Below, piece after piece: positions 1-8,920 of a stretch of DNA of 64,000 nt. A program made the position numbers and the translations under genes. The notes beneath the pieces are model-generated. The model worked only from the letters and a program-made list of their open reading frames with translations. It made no database searches and was not told where the DNA came from. Origin of the DNA: Prevotella sp. (GTDB lineage Bacteria > Bacteroidota > Bacteroidia > Bacteroidales > Bacteroidaceae); assembly GCA_022773395.1 (NCBI GenBank), contig JALFBL010000010.1, positions 22,181-86,180 of the forward strand, read 5' to 3'. Within the stretch, counting starts at the first letter, position 1, and every line of letters starts with the position of its first letter.

Positions 1-306
1 CAGAGCGGAAGCATTCCACTGCCGTTCGAGAGCGTTCTGGAGAAAGCCGGCGATGCCGACCTCTGGCTGTTCCGCTACAATGCGCCCACTGTCACCAACC
101 TGCGCGAACTGCTCACCGAGAACAACGGCTACCGGCAGTTCAAGGCGTTCAAGAATCGGGAAGTGTATGGCTGCAATACCGCGACCACGCCCTTCTACGA
201 AGAAACACCGTTCCAGCCCCACCTGCTCCTGCGCGATTTTATCTGTATCGCCCATCCCGACCTGCAGTTGGGAAAGCCACGCTATTTTGTGAAAGTGAAT
301 GAATAA
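1..306 (+). CDS. ABC transporter substrate-binding protein, C-terminal part (BtuF-like)
   Basis: The reading frame is open from base 1 to a TAA at 304-306, leaving the last 101 residues of a gene that starts outside the window. The tail has the mixed alpha/beta look of a class III periplasmic binding protein (phrases such as DADLWLFRYNAP and FKNREVYGCNT, then a final helix before the stop). The stop overlaps the start of the FecCD-type permease by 8 bp, and cobyric acid synthase follows, so a corrinoid (vitamin B12) ligand is the likeliest. An iron-siderophore binding protein is the main alternative. The family call rests on the partial sequence plus context. Confidence 0.72.
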   Translation, partial: QSGSIPLPFESVLEKAGDADLWLFRYNAPTVTNLRELLTENNGYRQFKAFKNREVYGCNTATTPFYEETPFQPHLLLRDFICIAHPDLQLGKPRYFVKVNE

Positions 307-1318
307 AGGAATACGATACATCCTGTTGACGACCTTGCTGACAGCCATTTTGTTTGCCGTCAACATGGTGGTGGGTGCTGTACCTATCCCTGTCACCGAT
401 GTGGTAGGCATACTTTCCGGCCACGCCGCCGAAAAACCTTCGTGGGAGTTCATTGTTTTGCAGAGCCGTTTGCCACAAGCCATCACCGCCACGCTGTGCG
501 GGGCTTCGCTGGCCGTCAGCGGCTTGATGCTGCAAACGGCATTCCGCAATCCGCTGGCAGGTCCCAGCATCTTTGGCATCAACAGCGGGGCTTCGCTCGG
601 TGTAGCGTTGGTCATGCTCTTTTTGGGGGGCAGCCTCACGGCAGCCGGCATTTCCTTCACCGGTTTCATGGCAGTTCTTTTCGCCGCCTTTGTTGGGGCA
701 ATGCTCGTCATGGCATTGATTCTTTTGTTTGCCGCCATCGTGAAAAGCCACATCATGCTGCTCATCATAGGCATCATGATCGGCTACATCACCTCTTCTG
801 CCATCTCCCTTCTCAATTTCTTTGCCACCGAAGAGGGCGTGCAAAGCTATATGATTTGGGGACTTGGCAGCTTCGGGGGCGTCACCATGGAGCAAATGCC
901 GGTGTTCGTCACCATCAGCCTTTTGGGGCTGTTCGGCTCCCTTCTCCTCATCAAGCCCCTCAACACGCTGCTTCTCGGTGAACAGTATGCCGAGAATTTG
1001 GGCGTGAATACCCTGCGTGTGCGCAATTACTTGCTGTTTGTCACGGGCATCCTCACCGCCGTCACCACCGCCTTTTGCGGTCCTGTCGCTTTTATCGGAC
1101 TGGCCGTTCCCCACATTGCCCGCATGCTTTTGGGCACCGAAAACCATCAGTCGCTCATGCCGGCCACCATCCTTACCGGTGCCGCCATCGCTCTGTTGTG
1201 CAACATCATATGCGTTTTACCCGGCGATTCCGGCGTGATTCCCCTCAACGCCGTCACCCCCATCATGGGTGCTCCCGTCATTATCTATGTGATTGCAAAG
1301 CAGAGGGGGAGCAACTAA
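299..1318 (+). CDS. btuC: FecCD/BtuC-type ABC transporter permease
   Basis: A 339-residue, very hydrophobic protein of the usual length for the FecCD permease family, with about nine or ten membrane segments. Family hallmarks are visible: the NPLAGPSIFGINSGASLG segment around residues 82-99, the GEQYAENLGVN cytoplasmic loop that contacts the ATPase around 228-238, and the AFIGLAVPHIAR segment around 265-276. It forms the inner-membrane channel of a binding-protein-dependent importer. It overlaps the substrate-binding gene by 8 bp and is followed by cobQ, which favours vitamin B12 or another corrinoid over iron-siderophores. No ATPase gene is present in the window, so the BtuD partner must lie upstream or elsewhere. 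Confidence 0.85.
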   Translation: MNKGIRYILLTTLLTAILFAVNMVVGAVPIPVTDVVGILSGHAAEKPSWEFIVLQSRLPQAITATLCGASLAVSGLMLQTAFRNPLAGPSIFGINSGASLGVALVMLFLGGSLTAAGISFTGFMAVLFAAFVGAMLVMALILLFAAIVKSHIMLLIIGIMIGYITSSAISLLNFFATEEGVQSYMIWGLGSFGGVTMEQMPVFVTISLLGLFGSLLLIKPLNTLLLGEQYAENLGVNTLRVRNYLLFVTGILTAVTTAFCGPVAFIGLAVPHIARMLLGTENHQSLMPATILTGAAIALLCNIICVLPGDSGVIPLNAVTPIMGAPVIIYVIAKQRGSN

Positions 1319-1340
1319 CCACTATGAACTATCAAAGAAA

Positions 1341-2870
1341 ATGAACGATTCTGAAACAAGATTGCGCCCGCTGATGTTTGCCGGAACGGGCAGCGACGTG
1401 GGCAAGAGCATCGTGGCAACCGCCTTTTGCCGTATTTTCAAACAAGACGGCTACACCCCGGCACCTTTCAAGGCGCAAAACATGGCACTCAATTCGTATG
1501 CCACGCCCGATGGACTGGAAATCGGCAGAGCGCAGGCCGTGCAGGCAGAGGCTGCCGGAGTGGCGTGCCACACAGACATGAACCCGCTGTTGCTGAAACC
1601 CAACAGCGACCATACCTCGCAAGTGGTGCTCAATGGAAAACCCATCGGCAACCAGCACGCCACGCAATATTTCAGAAAAGAGGGGCGCGACTTCCTGCGC
1701 GCCGAAGTGCACAAGGCGTTCGACCGCTTGTCCGCCCGTTTCCATCCCATTGTGATGGAAGGAGCAGGAAGCGTGGCAGAGGTCAACCTGCGCGATGTGG
1801 ATCTGGTAAACATGAACATGGCAATATATGCCGATGCCGCCGTGATTCTCGTGGCCGACATCGACCGGGGCGGCGTTTTCGCCAGCATCTATGGCACCAT
1901 CATGCTGATGGACGAAGAGGAACGGAAACACATCAAGGGCATCATCATCAACAAGTTCCGGGGCGACCTCTCGCTGTTCAACGACGGCCGACGCATCATT
2001 GAACAACTCTGCGGCATTCCCGTATTGGGTGTGCTCCCCTATTTCAAGGACATCCACATCGAGGAAGAAGACTCCGTGTCGCTCGAAATGAAATGCCGTG
2101 AGGCACAGGAAGGAAAAATCAACGTGGCGGTGGTAATGCTCCGCCACCTCAGCAATTTCACCGATTTCGACGTGTTGGAACGCGACGAGCGCGTGCATCT
2201 TTTCTATACCAACAACACCGAAGAGATAAAGAAAGCCGACATCATCATCATTCCCGGATCGAAAAGCACCCTTGCCGACCTGGTTGAACTGCGCCGCAAC
2301 GGTACGGCGCAGGCCATTTTGCGCGCCCACCACGACGGAGCCACGGTAATGGGCATTTGCGGCGGCTATCAAATCATGGGACAGGAAGTGTGCGACCCCC
2401 ATCATGTGGAGAGCGAAGTGGAGCGGATGCCCGGTTTGGGACTGCTGCCCACACACACCACCATGAGCGGTGCAAAGCGCACCGTGCAAACCACTTTCCG
2501 GTTTCTGGACGGCGAGGAAGCATGCCACGGCTACGAAATACATATGGGCAAAACCGAGATAACGGGCCAGAATGCACGCCCCTTGTGTACCTTCGCCGCT
2601 ACCAGCAGCACAAAAGAAAGCCTTGACAACAAGGAAAACCTTGTGTCCGAAGGCTGTTTCGTCAGCGAAAAATGCTTTGGCACCTACATGCACGGCATCC
2701 TCGACAATCCTTCCATCGTTGATTTTCTGCTCGCCCCCTATATAGAGAAGGTGCAGCAGCGTGCCTCTTTCAACTATGCCGCCTACAAGGAACAGCAATA
2801 CGACCGCTTGGCCACCGAAGTGCGCAAGCGTATAGACATGCAGGAGATTTATCGACTGATGAGCATTTGA
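1341..2870 (+). CDS. cobQ: Cobyric acid synthase (CobQ/CbiP)
   Basis: A 509-residue enzyme that amidates adenosylcobyrinic acid a,c-diamide at four positions using glutamine and ATP. The N-terminal dethiobiotin-synthetase-like domain begins with the ATP-binding loop GTGSDVGKS. The C-terminal class I glutamine amidotransferase domain shows the nucleophile Cys in MGICGGYQ and the catalytic His in TYMHGI. The frame is open further upstream, to an ATG at 1293 inside btuC, but family members start only a few residues before the P-loop, so the ATG at 1341 is chosen. The gene follows btuC with a 22-nt gap and its end overlaps convergent cbiB by 22 bp. Confidence 0.95.
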   Translation: MNDSETRLRPLMFAGTGSDVGKSIVATAFCRIFKQDGYTPAPFKAQNMALNSYATPDGLEIGRAQAVQAEAAGVACHTDMNPLLLKPNSDHTSQVVLNGKPIGNQHATQYFRKEGRDFLRAEVHKAFDRLSARFHPIVMEGAGSVAEVNLRDVDLVNMNMAIYADAAVILVADIDRGGVFASIYGTIMLMDEEERKHIKGIIINKFRGDLSLFNDGRRIIEQLCGIPVLGVLPYFKDIHIEEEDSVSLEMKCREAQEGKINVAVVMLRHLSNFTDFDVLERDERVHLFYTNNTEEIKKADIIIIPGSKSTLADLVELRRNGTAQAILRAHHDGATVMGICGGYQIMGQEVCDPHHVESEVERMPGLGLLPTHTTMSGAKRTVQTTFRFLDGEEACHGYEIHMGKTEITGQNARPLCTFAATSSTKESLDNKENLVSEGCFVSEKCFGTYMHGILDNPSIVDFLLAPYIEKVQQRASFNYAAYKEQQYDRLATEVRKRIDMQEIYRLMSI

Positions 2871-3769
2871 GAAAGAAACACCAAAGCCACCATCACCATT
2901 TCCACCCACAGGTTAATGCGGACGGCGCGGCGCATGTCGTCCGAGTCAATCGCCCTGTCCGTTTCGCCGATGTAGGGCTTCTCTATAATTTCGCCAAAAT
3001 AGGTGTGCGTTCCCCCGAACCGGCATCCCAGAATGCCCGCCAATGCACTTTCGGGATAACCGCTGTTGGGCGAAGCATGCTGCCGTCCGAACCGCCGGAC
3101 GAACGAAACCAACTGTGGCTTTCCTGCCACCAGCACCATCAGCAGAGCCGTGAGCCGAGCCGGAATATAGTTGGCCACATCGTCAATCACGGCAGCCACC
3201 GTGCCAAACCGTTTGTATCGCTCCGTCCGGTAGCCAATCATCGAGTCGAGCGTGTTGATCATTTTGTAGGCCATCATGCCCGGAATCCCCAGCAGCGCCA
3301 ACCAGAACAGTGGGGCAACCACCCCGTCGGAAAGGTTCTCGGCCAGCGTCTCCAGTGCTGCCTTGCGTATCTCTTGGTCGTCCAGTTGCGATGTGTCACG
3401 CCCCACAATGCGCCCCACCTGCCTGCGTCCCTCCTCCAACGAACGGTCGGCAGCCTCGAAAACCATGCGCACCTCTTTTACCAACGTGGTGCCGGCAAGA
3501 CCATAAAAAACAAGGATGGCTCCAAGAGCAAGGCCTGCCCATTCGTTGATCCGGAAAACGAAGCCAAGCAACACCAGCACAACCATGAAAGTGAGCAAGA
3601 TGAGCAGCACGGCAAGAAGGCCACCCTTCAGCCGTCTGTACCCATTCCTGTTCAGCAGACGCTCGCCGGCCGCGATAGTTTTCCCGAACCACACAATGGG
3701 GTGAGGCAGCCACGAAGGATCGCCCAAGAGTTTGTCGGCCAACCAGCCTGTCAATAACGCGAAATTCAT
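2849..3769 (-). CDS. cbiB: Adenosylcobinamide-phosphate synthase (CbiB/CobD)
   Basis: A 306-residue integral membrane protein that joins the aminopropanol-phosphate arm to cobyric acid. The N-terminal motif LADKLLGDPSWLPHPIVWFG is characteristic of the family. Conserved polar loops follow (ETLAENLSDGVVAPLFW, GYRTERYKRFGTVAA, DDVANYIPARLTA). About four or five membrane segments are visible. It is translationally coupled to the upstream decarboxylase gene (4-bp overlap at 3766-3769). Its last 22 bp overlap the end of cobQ on the other strand, so the two transcripts converge with no room for a terminator between them. Confidence 0.95.
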   Translation of the reverse strand: MNFALLTGWLADKLLGDPSWLPHPIVWFGKTIAAGERLLNRNGYRRLKGGLLAVLLILLTFMVVLVLLGFVFRINEWAGLALGAILVFYGLAGTTLVKEVRMVFEAADRSLEEGRRQVGRIVGRDTSQLDDQEIRKAALETLAENLSDGVVAPLFWLALLGIPGMMAYKMINTLDSMIGYRTERYKRFGTVAAVIDDVANYIPARLTALLMVLVAGKPQLVSFVRRFGRQHASPNSGYPESALAGILGCRFGGTHTYFGEIIEKPYIGETDRAIDSDDMRRAVRINLWVEMVMVALVFLSQMLISR

Positions 3770-4809
3770 AGTGTCTGTGGCATTTTGTTTTTCTCTGCAA
3801 ACAACTCCTTCAAGGCAGAAATCAGCAGATTGTTTTCTTCTTCCGACTGTGCTGCAATACGGATATATTGCCTGTCCAAGCCCACGAAATTGTGGGCCGA
3901 CCGTATCAAGATGCCGTAGCGGTCCACCAGTTTCCGTTTCATTACCAAACTGTCTTCCCCCTCCATGCGCAACAACATGAAGTTGGTGTGTGTGGGCATG
4001 GCCTCAATGCCTTCTCCTATCTGGTTGATGGCATTGCGCAACCGCTGTGCTTCTGCCAGATATGCCTGCATGTCAAAGTCGAAGCGGCTTTCGTGCTGCA
4101 GAATGTAGCGGCACGCCTCTTGTGCCAATGCGTTCACGCTCCACGGCATACGCCCCCCGCGCAATGTCTGCACCAGCGGTTGAGGCCCCGTCACGTAGCC
4201 CAGCCGCAATCCCGGAATGGAATATTTCTTTGTCATGGAATGCAGTTGGATGATGTTGCCTGCCAGGGTCGCCTCGCGCGGCTGCAACAGCTCTTCCATA
4301 CAGAAGAACTCGTAGCTCTGGTCGATAACAAACACCGTGCGGGGATGTTCGAAAGCTGCTTCCACCACCTTTTCCCTTGGAATCAGACTGCCCGTTGGAT
4401 TGTTCGGGTTGCAGAACCACACCATTTGCATGTTGTCCGTCACCTCGTCCAGGCTCTTGATATGGCAGATCTCGTGTCCATGCATCCTGCAGGCATCCTC
4501 ATATTCGCTGAAAGTGGGTGCCAGAATCGCCGAGCGGCATCTCCTTCCCGTGACTTGCGCAATAAGATAGATGGCCTCTGTTGCGCCATTGGTAACCAGG
4601 TTTTCCTCTTGGCCATTTCTGTGCTTTCGGCTCAGCATCCGCTCCAGGTCTCTCGCCTCTGCCGGCGGATAATGGTCGATACACGCCATACAACCGGCCA
4701 GATGCTCTTTCAGCCCCGGCATTTGGATGCCGTGGAAAACATTGCTGCTGAAATTATGTTTGATGATGCCCGAATAGTCGTATATGTCGTCACCGTGTCC
4801 TGTAATCAT
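3766..4809 (-). CDS. cobD: Threonine-phosphate decarboxylase (PLP enzyme for the cobalamin aminopropanol arm)
   Basis: A 347-residue class I/II aminotransferase-fold protein. It starts with GHGDDIYDYSG and NFSSNV, typical of enzymes that decarboxylate L-threonine-O-3-phosphate to (R)-1-aminopropan-2-ol phosphate, the substrate of CbiB. The PLP-binding lysine lies in HSMTKKYSIPGLRLGY, the FCNPNNPTG motif contacts the substrate, and DQSYEFF carries the Asp that pairs with the PLP nitrogen. Histidinol-phosphate aminotransferase is the main look-alike, but the 4-bp overlap with cbiB and the nearby cobQ make the cobalamin role far more likely. The Salmonella name cobD is used; it is called cobC in the Pseudomonas system. 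Confidence 0.88.
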   Translation of the reverse strand: MITGHGDDIYDYSGIIKHNFSSNVFHGIQMPGLKEHLAGCMACIDHYPPAEARDLERMLSRKHRNGQEENLVTNGATEAIYLIAQVTGRRCRSAILAPTFSEYEDACRMHGHEICHIKSLDEVTDNMQMVWFCNPNNPTGSLIPREKVVEAAFEHPRTVFVIDQSYEFFCMEELLQPREATLAGNIIQLHSMTKKYSIPGLRLGYVTGPQPLVQTLRGGRMPWSVNALAQEACRYILQHESRFDFDMQAYLAEAQRLRNAINQIGEGIEAMPTHTNFMLLRMEGEDSLVMKRKLVDRYGILIRSAHNFVGLDRQYIRIAAQSEEENNLLISALKELFAEKNKMPQTL

Positions 4810-4816
4810 AGTGTCC

Positions 4817-5392
4817 TTATTTTTTTACTTCTTTCACCAAATGCCGCATGAAATGCCCTCCCCATACGTTGTCGCCGACATGGCGAAATCCCACGGCACG
4901 GTACAGCCGCTCTGCACTCGGATTTCCGCCATCCACCAGTAGCCCCACCCGCCCGATGCCCATCCGTACTGCCCTTTTGGGCGTCGCATTGAGCAGCAGG
5001 GTGGCAATGCCCTGCCGGCGGTATGCCGGCAGCACGGCCAGACTGTCTATATACAATTCACCGGCCTCCGTCTCATCGGCCATGCCGCTGAAATCCGTTC
5101 CCAGATACACTTTGGCGGCCTCTACAAACCTCTTGCGCCGCTGGTACAGTTCCCCGCCGTCGTACATCACCAGCGCACCCGCCACAGTAGGGCCGTCCAT
5201 AGCCACCAGTGTGTTTCGATAGCTGTACTGGCTGTCCTCCTGTTCCACCAAGTGTGTCATCATCTGCAGGAAGTCGTCCAATCCGCGCCCTTCTCCGCAG
5301 AAATACAGGCAGCACTCATGGTTCATGGCCAACATAATCAGCCGTGCAATGTCTTTGGCCTGCGCTATCTTTGCTTCTTTTATTTCTATCAT
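4817..5392 (-). CDS. GNAT-family N-acetyltransferase
   Basis: A 191-residue acetyltransferase starting MIEIKEAKI. The acetyl-CoA-binding motif A is visible as DSLAVLPAYRRQGIATLLL around residues 124-142, and motif B as LLVDGGNPSAERLYRAVGFRHVGD. The substrate cannot be deduced. The frame is open to an ATG at 5413, but that codon sits inside the promoter -7 element at 5411-5418, so the ATG at 5392 is chosen. It is the first gene of a minus-strand unit with the decarboxylase and cbiB (7-nt gap). That placement suggests a shared transcript but does not prove a role in cobalamin synthesis. Confidence 0.82.
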   Translation of the reverse strand: MIEIKEAKIAQAKDIARLIMLAMNHECCLYFCGEGRGLDDFLQMMTHLVEQEDSQYSYRNTLVAMDGPTVAGALVMYDGGELYQRRKRFVEAAKVYLGTDFSGMADETEAGELYIDSLAVLPAYRRQGIATLLLNATPKRAVRMGIGRVGLLVDGGNPSAERLYRAVGFRHVGDNVWGGHFMRHLVKEVKK

Positions 5393-5410
5393 CGTGATTG
5401 AATGGCAGGG

Positions 5411-5418
5411 CAAAATTA
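5411..5418 (-). promoter_or_regulatory. Promoter -7 element TAATTTTG for the GNAT/cobalamin operon
   Basis: Read on the minus strand this is TAATTTTG, matching the Bacteroidota -7 consensus TAnnTTTG, about 19 nt before the GNAT start. No TTTG -33 box stands at the usual spacing, so it is a moderate call. It argues against the longer GNAT start at 5413. Confidence 0.45.
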
Positions 5419-5502
5419 AGCAAAAAAACTTATTTAATAAAACCCACCGCCCTTATTTCACGCGATTACTTCCTCTGAAAAGTTTCTTCGGGCGGAAATG
5501 TC

Positions 5503-5892
5503 ACAAATATTAACAATTCACCGAAATCCTTTAACACGAAAAACGGCCGTTTTCTGAAAAAAGTTTTCCGCGCGCCCAAATACGCGATTCTACGGGTGTT
5601 TGGCAAACGACTGGCATACAGCAGGTTGAAAAATATTGACAAATCTCGCCCGGTAATTTATGCCTACTTACCTTGTAATTTATGCCAAATTACCATATAA
5701 GTAAGCCTTACTTACCCGGTAAAATATGCCAAATTGCAATGTAAGTAGGCATAAATTACCGGAAAGGTTCCGAAAAACCGCTCCGCCGTTTTTCCCGATT
5801 TTTCAACGGATCATCCGTCACTTTTCTATTTCAACCGGAAATCCTGCAAAAAATCCGGCCGAAATTTTAACAGAATTAACCTTTGTTAAGTG
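5503..5892 (+). repeat. 390-bp intergenic repeat, copy 1
   Basis: This non-coding block matches 49872-50261 in the same orientation over its full length with only scattered substitutions. It opens with ACAAATATTAACAA, contains the perfect palindrome AAAACGGCCGTTTT at 5540-5553, then five consecutive 22-bp units at 5651-5760, and ends near AACCTTTGTT. It carries no open frame of note, lies upstream of the minus-strand GNAT/cobalamin operon, and is followed by an AT run. Its ends show no obvious inverted terminal repeats or target duplication, so it is not a simple MITE. Confidence 0.9.
5651..5760. repeat. Five tandem 22-bp palindromic units inside repeat copy 1
   Basis: Units run 5651-5672, 5673-5694, 5695-5716, 5717-5738 and 5739-5760. 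Each fits the pattern nnGTAAnTnnGCCnnnTTACC with small changes. Unit 1 (GGTAATTTATGCCTACTTAC core) is the exact reverse complement of unit 5, so the array is a large inverted repeat. Unit 3 contains GTAAGTAAG-C-CTTACTTAC, a perfect 19-nt dyad. The regular spacing suggests an array of protein-binding sites or a strongly structured RNA or DNA. Confidence 0.88.
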
Positions 5893-6099
5893 CTGAATAT
5901 ATATATATATATTTCATGCCTTTTGCCTTCCAAGAAAACGATAAAGGTTAGTAAAAATAATATTATATTTGTACGGTGTTTTTCCCGACTTGTCAAGACC
6001 GCTTTTTTGAGGCAGAGCATTACCGGGACTTCATGGAAGACTGAAGCGCAGGCCTGCAGAACCATAAAAATTGGTACGGTGCTGCATGGCAGAACTGTG

Positions 6100-6149
6100 A
6101 AAAAAATGAGCAGGAGGCAAACACTGACGGCAAGTGTTTATCTCCTGCT
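6100..6149 (-). terminator. Rho-independent terminator of the secreted phosphatase gene
   Basis: A 17-bp stem with two mismatches (AGCAGGAG...AAACACT at 6109-6125 against 6133-6149) around a 7-nt loop, followed on the minus strand by seven T residues at 6106-6100. It lies 39 bp beyond the stop of the phosphatase gene. Confidence 0.88.
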
Positions 6150-6187
6150 TTCGTGTTGGCCGAGACAGCCTCAGCACATAACCGTCA

Positions 6188-7975
6188 TTACAATACAATC
6201 TTTTGCGTATAGACGCACCCTGCCACAGATGTTTTCACCAAATACGCGCCACCTGACAAAGCAGAAACATCAAGCAGGCTCGCTCCGTTTGCTTTCTTGC
6301 AGAGAACGCCCGCCGCATCATAGATTTCCACCTTTTCCGGAGTGGTGTCGGAAACCACAATCACCTTGTTGCCATCTACCTTGAAAGTAACCTTTCCATC
6401 GGAAAGATTGGCAACAGAGGTGGCAGCGTTCTTGACAACCCTGAAACTATCGAATACTGTTTCTTTTCCGTTTCCGTCCACAATGTAAGTAACAATATCG
6501 ATGGCATCCTTCGACACGGAGACAGAACTGAAGGTAGGATCGCCAGTCTGCCCGAACTTACCGGAAAACAATCCCCAATAATTATTGACAAGATGAACCG
6601 GTTCTTCTGCCCTCATTTCTTCTTCATTTCTCGGCTCGTACTTTTTCTTGCCGGCAGAATTGTTCAAGAAATATAAAGTTCCGTGGGCCACATTATAAAC
6701 ACCGCCTTCTTTGCCCGTCATGTTTTCTCGTACTCTTCCGGTCACCTCCACGCGCTCTTCGACAGCATTCTCTACAAGCGTTTTGCTGGCGTTGACCACA
6801 GGCCCGATAACCTCATACACATGGTCGTGCCCTTGCAAAGCCAGGTCGATTTTCAACTCATCGAATATCGGCAGCATGGCATCCCTTACAGCCACTGCAT
6901 CCTTGTCACTCTGGTGCGACTTGCTGCCGGTGAACATACATTTATGATAGGTGGCAATACGCCATTTCGCATCAGGATGCCTGGCCACTTCTTTACGCAT
7001 CCACTCTGCCAAAGATTTGAAATATCCTTCTGTTTTCCAGTCTTCAAAATTGATGACCAGGAACAGAGCGTCCCCGTACACAAACGAATAGACAGTACCA
7101 TCCATAGCCGTAGGAACGACACCTTCAAGATGGCTGTAGGTGGTGTCTGTATTGAAATGCAAACTGAAGTTTTTGTTCGGGCTTGTATCGTGGTTGCCTT
7201 GAACCGGCACGATAGGCATGGCCAGCCAGCAGTCCTGCATCGTGGAGAACCACTGTTCCCACTCCCACTCAGAATTCTTGTCGCCCGAACTTTCCACAAA
7301 ATCACCGTTGCAAAGAAGGAAGCTGGCACCGGGCATGGTTCTGAAAGCCCTGTTCACCGTCTTCTTTGTTGTCTCGAACATTTCGGCAGTGTTTGCCTGC
7401 GTATCAGTAATGTAAATAAACGAGAAACGGCTTTTGTCGTCTCTTGCAGTGGTAAAAGTGCCGATGTCGCTCCATCCGCCGTCACACCCGACGCGGAAGC
7501 AATAGGTTGTGCCAGGTTTCAGTCCACAGGCAACGGCCTTGTGGGCGGTATAGTCTTTTTTGTCTCCGATTTGAATGCCTGTCTTCGCAATTTCCTCACT
7601 GTTTTTCTTACTGTAATAGTTCAGCCGGGCATCTGTTGCATTTGCCTTGAAAGTCATGATGTCCGCACCTTTGAAGTCTTCGGCCGAAGCCTCTGCTTTC
7701 TCCACGATTTGCACTTCGCCACTCACGCCCGTAAGGTTGGTGAACCAGTTGAAAGCCATGCGGGTTTTCGGATCTCCGTTGAGCACCATGCTGATGCCAT
7801 AAGGCTGCTGTGCCGATTGCAACTGATGATAGGCAATCTGCAGGTTGACCCATGAAGGGATGGTGTAATCGCTCTCTTTGAGCGCATGGATGTCCTGTGC
7901 AATCATGCTGCCGGCCGATGCGCCGACCATGAAAACAAACAGGGCAAATCTTTTGAGTAGATTTTTCTGATTCAT
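6188..7975 (-). CDS. Secreted purple-acid-phosphatase-like metallophosphoesterase with T9SS tail
   Basis: A 595-residue secreted protein. A signal peptide ends near ASAGSMIAQ. An N-terminal fibronectin-like purple acid phosphatase domain covers roughly residues 40-180. A calcineurin-type metallophosphoesterase domain (about 185-400) shows the metal motifs LCNGDFVE, VQGNHD, TYHKCMF and LQGHDHVYE; the first motif is the atypical YITDTQ. The last 70 or so residues form a type A T9SS sorting domain ending YLVKTSVAG...KIVL, so the protein should cross the outer membrane. The substrate is probably a phosphomonoester or a nucleotide. It is transcribed alone, with a strong terminator downstream. Confidence 0.9.
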   Translation of the reverse strand: MNQKNLLKRFALFVFMVGASAGSMIAQDIHALKESDYTIPSWVNLQIAYHQLQSAQQPYGISMVLNGDPKTRMAFNWFTNLTGVSGEVQIVEKAEASAEDFKGADIMTFKANATDARLNYYSKKNSEEIAKTGIQIGDKKDYTAHKAVACGLKPGTTYCFRVGCDGGWSDIGTFTTARDDKSRFSFIYITDTQANTAEMFETTKKTVNRAFRTMPGASFLLCNGDFVESSGDKNSEWEWEQWFSTMQDCWLAMPIVPVQGNHDTSPNKNFSLHFNTDTTYSHLEGVVPTAMDGTVYSFVYGDALFLVINFEDWKTEGYFKSLAEWMRKEVARHPDAKWRIATYHKCMFTGSKSHQSDKDAVAVRDAMLPIFDELKIDLALQGHDHVYEVIGPVVNASKTLVENAVEERVEVTGRVRENMTGKEGGVYNVAHGTLYFLNNSAGKKKYEPRNEEEMRAEEPVHLVNNYWGLFSGKFGQTGDPTFSSVSVSKDAIDIVTYIVDGNGKETVFDSFRVVKNAATSVANLSDGKVTFKVDGNKVIVVSDTTPEKVEIYDAAGVLCKKANGASLLDVSALSGGAYLVKTSVAGCVYTQKIVL

Positions 7976-8333
7976 GTTTCTTTACAATTTTAATTCATCG
8001 TTGTTTATATGGTCTTTGGCCTAAAGACGATGCAAAAGTAAACACTTGATATTGCATATTTGTTGCGAAAGCATGAATAGAGCACAACATTTCCGTGTCC
8101 CTCCTTTTACAATTTTAAAGGAATGCCTGTTTTTCTTATAATATGTCCATTTTACCACCTTTTTTCTAAACAGAAATGAAATTTATGATAAAATATATTA
8201 CATCGCCTTTCTCTCTACAAAAAAACATTATCTTTGCAACGTGAAAACAGAAGCCTGATCACCGTGTTTTCCACAATTCTTGACAAGGCCGACGTTTCAC
8301 CTTACACTATTGTTCAATTAAATACAAAAGATT
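7976..8333. promoter_or_regulatory. Divergent promoter region between phosphatase and outer-membrane barrel genes
   Basis: 358 bp with no gene. A minus-strand -7 element TACTTTTG lies at 8033-8040 for the phosphatase, and a plus-strand TATCTTTG at 8229-8236 for the barrel gene. A small inverted repeat GTCTTT-GGCCT-AAAGAC sits at about 8012-8028 in the phosphatase leader. Neither promoter has a clear TTTG box at ideal spacing. Confidence 0.6.
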
Positions 8334-8894
8334 ATGAAGAAAAATGTATTGATGTTAGTTTTGATGTTGGTTTCTGTAGCCTCATTCGGACAAAATGAAG
8401 TGGGTTCCATTACGCTTCAACCCAAAGTGGGTGTCAACATTGCCAATTTGAGCGAAGGCAACGCTGATGCACGCATTGGTCTGGCAGCAGGTGCAGAATT
8501 TGAATACCAGATTTCGGACATGTTCAGTCTTTCCGCAGGGGCCATCTACTCCCAGCAGGGAGCCAAGGCATCGAATATCACCACCAAGCTCGACTATGTA
8601 AACGTTCCCATTCTCGTCAGTTCTTACGTAGCAAAGAACTTTGCTTTCAAACTGGGCGTACAACCGGGATTCAAAGTAAACAGTCAAATTTCAGCCAAGG
8701 TTGGATCGACATCCGGCAGTGCGGATTTCAAAGCAAAATCGATGGATTTTTCCATCCCCATCGGTTTGTCTTACCAGATCAGCAACTTCGTCATAGACGG
8801 CCGCTACAACTGGGGACTCACCGAAGTAGTTGAGGGCTGGAAATCCAAGAACAGCGTGTTCCAGTTCACCATAGGCTACCGGTTCAGAATGTAA
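8334..8894 (+). CDS. PorT-family outer-membrane beta-barrel protein
   Basis: A 186-residue protein with a signal peptide ending VASFGQ, followed by alternating polar/hydrophobic strands and a C-terminal strand ending FTIGYRFRM, the aromatic-rich end expected of an outer-membrane barrel. The opening GSITLQPKVGVNIANLS and LAAGAEFEYQISDMFSLSAGAIYS is the usual start of the Bacteroidota outer-membrane beta-barrel (PorT-like) family with about eight strands. The function of these small barrels is generally unknown. It has its own promoter (8229-8236) and is followed by a hairpin at 8921-8971. Confidence 0.85.
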   Translation: MKKNVLMLVLMLVSVASFGQNEVGSITLQPKVGVNIANLSEGNADARIGLAAGAEFEYQISDMFSLSAGAIYSQQGAKASNITTKLDYVNVPILVSSYVAKNFAFKLGVQPGFKVNSQISAKVGSTSGSADFKAKSMDFSIPIGLSYQISNFVIDGRYNWGLTEVVEGWKSKNSVFQFTIGYRFRM

Positions 8895-8920
8895 GAATAA
8901 AGACCATATTCCACCAAACA

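Noticed and set aside
1..5500. Cobalamin riboswitch in the B12 region
   Set aside because: No candidate leader is long enough within the window; the start of the btu operon is outside, and the GNAT-cbiB unit has only a short leader.
5651..5760. CRISPR-like array of 22-bp units
   Set aside because: The units abut with no unique spacers of 30 bp or so, and there is no cas gene in the window.
5890..6384. Open frame of 164 codons on the plus strand
   Set aside because: It runs through the terminator and into the end of the phosphatase gene on the other strand, with no family features and an AT-run start.
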